Source of the DNA: an uncultured Lachnospiraceae bacterium
GTDB lineage: Bacteria > Bacillota > Clostridia > Lachnospirales > Lachnospiraceae
Length of the DNA stretch: 36,379 bases
NCBI GenBank assembly: GCA_910583615.1
Contig: CAJTXP010000042.1
Coordinates: 1-36,379, forward strand
Direction: 5' to 3'
The notes beneath the pieces were generated by a model. It saw only the letters and a program-made list of their open reading frames with translations. It ran no database searches and was not told the DNA's origin. The translations under genes were made by a program, and so were the position numbers. Shown here piece by piece: positions 32,258 through 36,379 of the stretch. Positions within the stretch are counted from its first letter, which is position 1. Every line of letters begins with the position of its first letter.

Positions 32258-32785
32258 TTAGACAATCTTATCATAATCAATCTGCAAGCCGGCATTTTTC
32301 ATTTCTCTGGCCAGATGCATTTTCCACGCGGCATTGTTATCCATATCTATGTACACGATTCCTGAAATGTCGCCCGGTAGTTCTACCCCCTTTTTTACCA
32401 GTGCACAGACAGCATTTCTGCCTAGTTTGCCAATCAGGTAACCATGTTCAAAAACGACATTTTGTCTGGCACGACATTTTTCTTCTTTTGTATTTTTATC
32501 GCGCCCCAAATCGCAGGGAGTATACAGCACAACAGCAAAAGAAACATCTGAATATTCTTCGATTTTTTCCATAATCATTCTTCCGCCGTTTGGCTGCTCA
32601 TGCAAAATGACTGCTTCATAACCCAGCTTTTCAACAAAACGCGCAGCCTGCTCTTTTGCCAGATCATCATGTCCATGCACAATAAAAACGCTCCCGTATT
32701 TTTTATATTCGGTCACGTCACCCGTATATGGCGATCTGTTAATAAAAACTGCATTTGAATTTTTAGAATTTATATTCAGTTCCAT
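32258..32785 (-). CDS. TIR-domain effector (PF10137-like, CAP12/Pycsar TIR type)
   Basis: The 175-residue protein has a short Asn-rich N-terminal motif, MELNINSKNSNAVFINR (1-17), a linker, and a TIR-like domain (about 32-173). Family marks are 'FIVHGHD' (34-40), 'NGGRMIMEKIEE' (66-77) with the likely catalytic Glu73, and 'ARQNVVFEHGYLIGKLGR' (106-123). Related TIR proteins cleave NAD+ in anti-phage systems, causing growth arrest. The ATG at 32785 has AAAGGA at proper spacing and is preferred over the ATG at 32800 that overlaps the stop of the TPR gene. The N-terminal motif repeats the C-terminus of the TPR protein, suggesting that the two products touch. Confidence 0.85.
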   Translation of the reverse strand: MELNINSKNSNAVFINRSPYTGDVTEYKKYGSVFIVHGHDDLAKEQAARFVEKLGYEAVILHEQPNGGRMIMEKIEEYSDVSFAVVLYTPCDLGRDKNTKEEKCRARQNVVFEHGYLIGKLGRNAVCALVKKGVELPGDISGIVYIDMDNNAAWKMHLAREMKNAGLQIDYDKIV

Positions 32786-32796
32786 GAACGATCCTT

Positions 32797-33903
32797 TCAT
32801 TTGTTCAAAAAATACGTTGTTTCATTTTTAGAATTTATATTTAATTCTGTCCTGCTGGACTTTCCTGTCAATACCCCGAAAAAATTACTCATAGCCATAG
32901 GGCCATACTTTTTTATGATATTTGTTACATCTTCTTTTATACTGATTAGAAATGAGGACGATAATTTCCGATTTATTTCCATCAATTCTTCATTCTGTTT
33001 CTGTAATTCGGATATTCTCTGATCGCTTGCCGCAGCCCGGTAGAGGTAAAGCGTTTCAATCGTTTCCCGCGGGTAATTGTCATCCCGTAAAATCAATTTG
33101 AATATCGCATCCAGTAAATCAATACATTCCGGATAGTTTCCTGTCCACATGCATGTATTGGCAGCATTCCATATGGCGAATACATAAAGGTATAAATCAT
33201 TCAGATATTGAACATCCTTCATTGCCCTGAAATAATTATCAATTGCCAGTTCTCGATTATTCGACAACCAATACATATTCGCCAGGAAATTATGAGCATG
33301 ATATTTCAGATACGGATTACAGAACTCCGGCTCTTCTGCAAGTTTACAGGCGCGCCGTGCTGTAAGCAGAGCACTATCGATATTATTGTTTATTAAAGCG
33401 ATGCCTCCGCAATTAATCGTAGCATTAACCAGTTCTTCTTTGCAGTCCAAAATGGTTGACCAATAATATGTTTTAACAAACCCTTTTACAGCCTTTTCAA
33501 ATCTCCTTCCCTGAAACGCTTTGACACTATCCTGAAATATCTCAGCAACTTTTTCCGGAGAAGAAACCTCGATCTGATTTTTCAATATCAAACATTGTAA
33601 TGCTTCATAAAGATCATATTCTGTAATATTTCCCAAAAAGTTTTCGATTCCGATATAGATACGGAATTGGTCAGGGGAAAGCTCATTGGAGTCTCTGAAT
33701 TTAACGGACGGCATATAAATACTCTGTTGTTCCAGTTTCTGTCTTAAAAATGCGGCATTTTCAATGAACAGTTTCCCTTCCTCCGGTGCGTCTGCACCGA
33801 ACAAAATATCAAACAGATCACGAGTATCTGCCGGAGTATACTTTTTTATTACATTCGAACCACATTCTATTTGAATTAAATCACCACTGTCTATATCCCA
33901 CAT
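32797..33903 (-). CDS. TPR-like helical protein, putative sensor partner of the TIR effector
   Basis: The 368-residue protein has a poorly recognised N-terminal region (1-100). An alpha-helical repeat region with TPR-like pairs follows (about 130-290, e.g. 'NCGGIALINNNIDSALLTARRACKLAEEP', 'NFLANMYWLSNNRELAIDNYFRAMKDV'), then a coiled coil (about 297-322, 'ISELQKQNEELMEINRKL'). The C-terminus is TELNINSKNETTYFLNK. I chose the ATG at 33903 because GGGAAAGGA lies just upstream; two earlier ATGs lack a site. It lies 11 bp ahead of the TIR gene. No nucleotidyltransferase or STAND ATPase is nearby, so it is neither an ordinary CBASS/Pycsar nor an NLR operon. Confidence 0.78.
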   Translation of the reverse strand: MWDIDSGDLIQIECGSNVIKKYTPADTRDLFDILFGADAPEEGKLFIENAAFLRQKLEQQSIYMPSVKFRDSNELSPDQFRIYIGIENFLGNITEYDLYEALQCLILKNQIEVSSPEKVAEIFQDSVKAFQGRRFEKAVKGFVKTYYWSTILDCKEELVNATINCGGIALINNNIDSALLTARRACKLAEEPEFCNPYLKYHAHNFLANMYWLSNNRELAIDNYFRAMKDVQYLNDLYLYVFAIWNAANTCMWTGNYPECIDLLDAIFKLILRDDNYPRETIETLYLYRAAASDQRISELQKQNEELMEINRKLSSSFLISIKEDVTNIIKKYGPMAMSNFFGVLTGKSSRTELNINSKNETTYFLNK

Positions 33904-33933
33904 ATTATCCTTTCCCGCCGACTGCATCATATT

Positions 33934-33980
33934 GTTGTCACAGCGTAAAAACTTTTGACAATTTTTACATATGACAACAA
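33934..33980. promoter_or_regulatory. Inverted repeat in the promoter region of the TPR-TIR pair
   Basis: TTGTTGTCA (33934-33942) and TGACAACAA (33972-33980) are exact inverted copies. A TATGAT -10 candidate for the pair lies next to it (33933-33928, minus strand), so a repressor could bind here. The remaining gap up to 34110 holds no gene; 34055-34083 loosely resembles an arm of repeat copy C. Confidence 0.5.
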
Positions 33981-34110
33981 AAAAATCAATGCAAATTACA
34001 TATTTTGCCCTTTTTTGTACTTCGTTTGCGGTATAAAAGGTTCTGCTGAAAAGCGAGAACAGACTGGGCCGAGTTTTATTTTCCCATTGATAACGGTCCG
34101 GACCGCAATC

Positions 34111-35406
34111 TTATTTTTCCATACTGTCAGGTGCAAGCAGAAAATCATATATGTTCAACGTCAGGATCCCGTATTCATCATAGTGGGCAGGAACCAGGTC
34201 CTTTGTTATAATGATCTTTTTAAACGAATCGTCGATTTTCCTGAACGGTCGGATCTCCTGGTTTCTTTTTTCTTCATCCGGGAGCGCATAGACCGACTGG
34301 ATATAATACCTTAGAGAACCCCTATTGCATACAAAATCCACTTCCAGCTGTTTACGGATCCCTTTTCCGTTTTTGTCTTTTTCCATGATCGGCACAACGC
34401 CCACGTCAACCCGATACCCCCGCATGCGAAGTTCATTGTAGATCACATTTTCCATCGAATGCGTCTGCTCGAACTGACGGAAATTAATCCGCGCATTTCG
34501 AAGACCCGGATCTGAAAAATAATATTTTTTTGGCGTTTCAATATATGCCTTTCCTTTAATATCATATCTTTGCGCGGATTCAATCAAAAATGAATCTTCA
34601 AGATAATCGAGATATTTTCGGATCGTGTTGGAAGTAATTCTGGATTTTTTCACACTCCTAAACGTGTTTTTGAGTTTTTCCGGATTTGTGAGAGAACCAA
34701 TGGCTGAGGAAAGAATATTCAGCAGATCTTCCAGCTCACCCTGATTTCTGATTCTGTTTCTTTTTTGTATATCCCGGATGTATATTTCACTGAACAGCTT
34801 CTCCAGTGCAGCAGCTTTATCTGCAGCGTCGTCCAGAAAGACAACAGGCGGAATTCCACCGTAGAGCATATATTCTGCCAATCCTTCATACCTGTCTCCT
34901 GGATAAGCAGACATGAACTCTGAAAAGCTCAGCGGATACATATGGATTTCATCACCGCGCCCTGCGAACTCGGTAATAATATCTCGGGATAAAAATTTCG
35001 CATTGCTCCCGGTCACATAGACATCCATATAATCCTTTCGAAGATACCCATTCAGTACAGACTCAAAACAGTCCATCATCTGAACTTCATCCAGCAGAAG
35101 ATAATACATTCCTTTATCCGTAATCTCTGAACGAATATATTCCATAAATTTTTCAGGATCAACGCCTCTTTTTTCTTTTTGAATTTTGATAAGACTCTCT
35201 CCGATCAGATAAAGATCATCTGCAGAATCAAAAGCAAAACGAATGATATGATCTTCCTCCACCCCGCTTTCCAGAAGATACTGATAAAAAATCGTATTCA
35301 GCAAATAGGACTTCCCGCATCTGCGAATTCCGGTTATGACCTTTATAAGTCCGTTCTCTTTTCTTTTGATCAGTTTATGGAGATAAAAGTCCCTCTGAAT
35401 TTCCAT
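34111..35406 (-). CDS. AAA (AAA_14) ATPase with DUF4143 domain
   Basis: This 431-residue protein has Walker A 'GIRRCGKS' (26-33), Walker B 'YYLLLDEVQ' (101-109), sensor-like 'VYVTGSNAKFLSRDI' and, from about 215, the DUF4143 domain with 'ITSNTIRKYLDYLEDSFLIES' and a nuclease-like 'EVDFVCNRG' stretch. This is a widespread prokaryotic family, common in accessory regions, with no agreed function; roles in defence or transposon-like maintenance are speculative. It has its own promoter and an AGGAGGAG ribosome site. Confidence 0.92.
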   Translation of the reverse strand: MEIQRDFYLHKLIKRKENGLIKVITGIRRCGKSYLLNTIFYQYLLESGVEEDHIIRFAFDSADDLYLIGESLIKIQKEKRGVDPEKFMEYIRSEITDKGMYYLLLDEVQMMDCFESVLNGYLRKDYMDVYVTGSNAKFLSRDIITEFAGRGDEIHMYPLSFSEFMSAYPGDRYEGLAEYMLYGGIPPVVFLDDAADKAAALEKLFSEIYIRDIQKRNRIRNQGELEDLLNILSSAIGSLTNPEKLKNTFRSVKKSRITSNTIRKYLDYLEDSFLIESAQRYDIKGKAYIETPKKYYFSDPGLRNARINFRQFEQTHSMENVIYNELRMRGYRVDVGVVPIMEKDKNGKGIRKQLEVDFVCNRGSLRYYIQSVYALPDEEKRNQEIRPFRKIDDSFKKIIITKDLVPAHYDEYGILTLNIYDFLLAPDSMEK

Positions 35407-35458
35407 ATGGCTCCTCCTTCAGGAAAGATTTTTGTAATTTTTCACATTTTTCTGTTCT

Positions 35459-35487
35459 ATTATACCACAGGTTCCATATAATATCAA
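35459..35487 (-). promoter_or_regulatory. Promoter of the AAA/DUF4143 ATPase gene
   Basis: On the minus strand TTGATA (35487-35482), a 17-bp spacer and TATAAT (35464-35459). Confidence 0.75.
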
Positions 35488-35533
35488 TCCAACCTGATAT
35501 TCAAAAAAATTTCTGTTGCTTCATCATCACATT

Positions 35534-35566
35534 TCTTGAGGTGGGTGGTCTACACCCCGTGAACAG
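35534..35566. repeat. Collapsed fragment of the dispersed repeat (copy D)
   Basis: CTTGAGGTGGGTGGTCT is joined directly to ACACCCCGTGAAC. The first half matches the left end and the second the right end of copies A and B, as if the hairpin between them had been deleted. Confidence 0.55.
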
Positions 35567-35584
35567 GAAGATTTGAAAAATTCA

Positions 35585-35613
35585 TTGAATCAGACTTTGT
35601 GATGTGCTATGAT
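35585..35613 (+). promoter_or_regulatory. Promoter of the HicBA-type operon
   Basis: TTGAAT at 35585-35590, a 17-bp spacer and TATGAT at 35608-35613. Confidence 0.65.
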
Positions 35614-35665
35614 GTGGAAAAGAGAAAATCAGAGTTATGGCCCTATATTCAGGAGGTATTTATAT

Positions 35666-35881
35666 ATGGAATATACTGTCAATTTTAATTGGGACAATGA
35701 AGCCTGTGTCTGGATTGCCACAAGTACCGACATTCCGGGACTTGTACTTGAGTCCGGTTCTTTTGACGCCCTGCTGGAACGCACGCGCATTGCCATACCA
35801 GAACTTCTTGCACTTAATACTTCTTCAAAGCCGCTTTCCATTTCATTTGTATCAGAACGCCATGAAAGGATGACTGTATAA
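35666..35881 (+). CDS. hicB: HicB/DUF1902-like antitoxin
   Basis: The 71-residue protein has the DUF1902/HicB beta-sheet opening ('MEYTVNFNWDNEACVWIATSTDIPGLVLESGSFDALLERTRIAIPELL'). In this family it binds and neutralises HicA. It lacks a C-terminal DNA-binding helix-turn-helix, so repression of the operon would need another factor or the complex. The ATG at 35666 has AGGAGG; a longer in-frame start at 35609 lies in the -10 box. Antitoxin comes first, and its stop shares a base with the toxin start (TAATG). Confidence 0.88.
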   Translation: MEYTVNFNWDNEACVWIATSTDIPGLVLESGSFDALLERTRIAIPELLALNTSSKPLSISFVSERHERMTV

Positions 35882-36075
35882 TGGCTGAATATGAAAAGAA
35901 AGTGCGTGAAATTCTTTTAAAAAATAATTGTATTTTCAAACGACACGGCAAGGGAGATCATGATATTTGGTTCAGCCCGATTACAAACCGACATGTCACA
36001 GTTGATACTAAAATCAAATCACGACATACCGCAAATGCAATCCTTAAGCAAAGCGGCATTGATTTTAAATTCTAA
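35881..36075 (+). CDS. hicA: HicA-like mRNA interferase toxin
   Basis: This is a 64-residue double-stranded-RNA-binding-fold protein. The active His motif 'FKRHGKGDHDIW' (residues 19-30) and 'SRHTANAILKQSGID' match the HicA family, which cleaves mRNA during stress. Length is typical. It is translationally coupled to the preceding antitoxin gene. Confidence 0.9.
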   Translation: MAEYEKKVREILLKNNCIFKRHGKGDHDIWFSPITNRHVTVDTKIKSRHTANAILKQSGIDFKF

Positions 36076-36330
36076 TAAGCAATTACGCCGGCCAAAACGA
36101 AAAAATAAAGGTTTGGGCAAACAGCCATTTTGCAAATGCGGTTGCGGTAATGGAATTATTTTAAAGGCTGAACGCGGAGAGAATGAAGTGTCGTTGCAGA
36201 TGGTCAGTGATAATTTCTATTTTATGCAAAAAAGGGGAATATGTCTTTTAAAGAAAAACTGAAACGTATCTGGTATATTATTTCCAATAAAGAATATTGT
36301 TATTTCGATATTCTTATCAAAGAGACTTGA
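36076..36330 (+). pseudogene. Broken small gene (CxCGCG motif protein)
   Basis: One frame reads 'FCKCGCGNGIILKAERGENEVSLQMVSDNFYFMQK' up to an A6G4 tract near 36230. The neighbouring frame then continues with an ATG at 36241 as 'MSFKEKLKRIWYIISNKEYCYFDILIKET'. The two pieces read like one small protein split by a frameshift, with no start codon for the first part. If the shift is not real, 36241-36330 could be a separate 29-residue gene with an AGGGGA site. From 36331 to the end nothing is clear. Confidence 0.4.
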
Positions 36331-36379
36331 GAGTAAAAAGTTTATATGCTTAAGAAGCCAGTAAATCCTCACAGATTTC

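Noticed and set aside
32258..33903. CBASS or Pycsar operon
   Set aside because: No cyclase or nucleotidyltransferase gene flanks the TIR gene, and the partner is a TPR-like protein.
1..36379. tRNA, rRNA, intact insertion sequence or prophage
   Set aside because: No cloverleaf, ribosomal RNA, transposase or phage structural genes were recognised on either strand.

Overview
The window reads as chromosomal DNA of an anaerobic Firmicute, most likely a gut Lachnospiraceae relative. Reasons: strong AGGAGG-type ribosome sites, a mid-range base composition, LuxS and QueH of clostridial type, a TRAP transporter and a ribose-type ABC transporter in one catabolic cluster, and a DUF5011/MBG/FIVAR surface lipoprotein. 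Genus and species cannot be fixed from the sequence. I saw no rRNA, tRNA, CRISPR array, intact insertion sequence or prophage.

Layout. 1-1810: the end of a dispersed hairpin repeat, then an ATPase plus permease of a NitT/TauT-type importer closed by a perfect terminator. 1827-3826: four small minus-strand genes of unknown function, three with membrane segments. 4000-10164: housekeeping genes (queH, a glyoxalase, trpS, mgtE, luxS, glycerate kinase, a sugar O-acetyltransferase). 10272-11064: two unrelated repeat structures around a small cupin gene. 10515-28255: an 18-kb catabolic gene cluster in four minus-strand transcription units around one divergent AraC-type regulator. 28550-31756: a large repetitive surface lipoprotein. 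31757-36379: a more AT-rich accessory island with a TPR/TIR gene pair, an AAA/DUF4143 ATPase, a HicBA toxin-antitoxin pair and gene debris, with copies and fragments of the hairpin repeat between the modules.

How the cluster works. The four units are (i) LDH2-type dehydrogenase, HpcH/HpaI-like aldolase, FGGY kinase, DctP-DctQ-DctM, flavin reductase, cupin; (ii) phosphate-site TIM barrel plus a fucose/arabinose-isomerase-like enzyme; (iii) two D-2-hydroxyacid dehydrogenases; (iv) acetamidase/formamidase plus a sugar ABC importer. Upstream of each I find the same 14-bp box (CATTTCYTATTTTG-like, + strand) exactly 42 bp from a recognisable -10 hexamer, with a second weaker half-box 21 bp away. 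This fits one AraC-type activator (the gene at 18342) controlling all four. The set looks like import, isomerisation, phosphorylation, aldol cleavage and reduction of a rare sugar or sugar acid. The substrate is not identifiable by reading.

The other highlight is the TPR/TIR pair at 32258-33903. The last residues of the TPR protein and the first residues of the TIR protein carry the same short Asn-rich motif (ELNINSKN). That is the architecture expected if a sensor passes a signal to a TIR NADase-type effector through matched short motifs, as in bacterial amyloid-signalling pairs. This is an inference, but a testable one.
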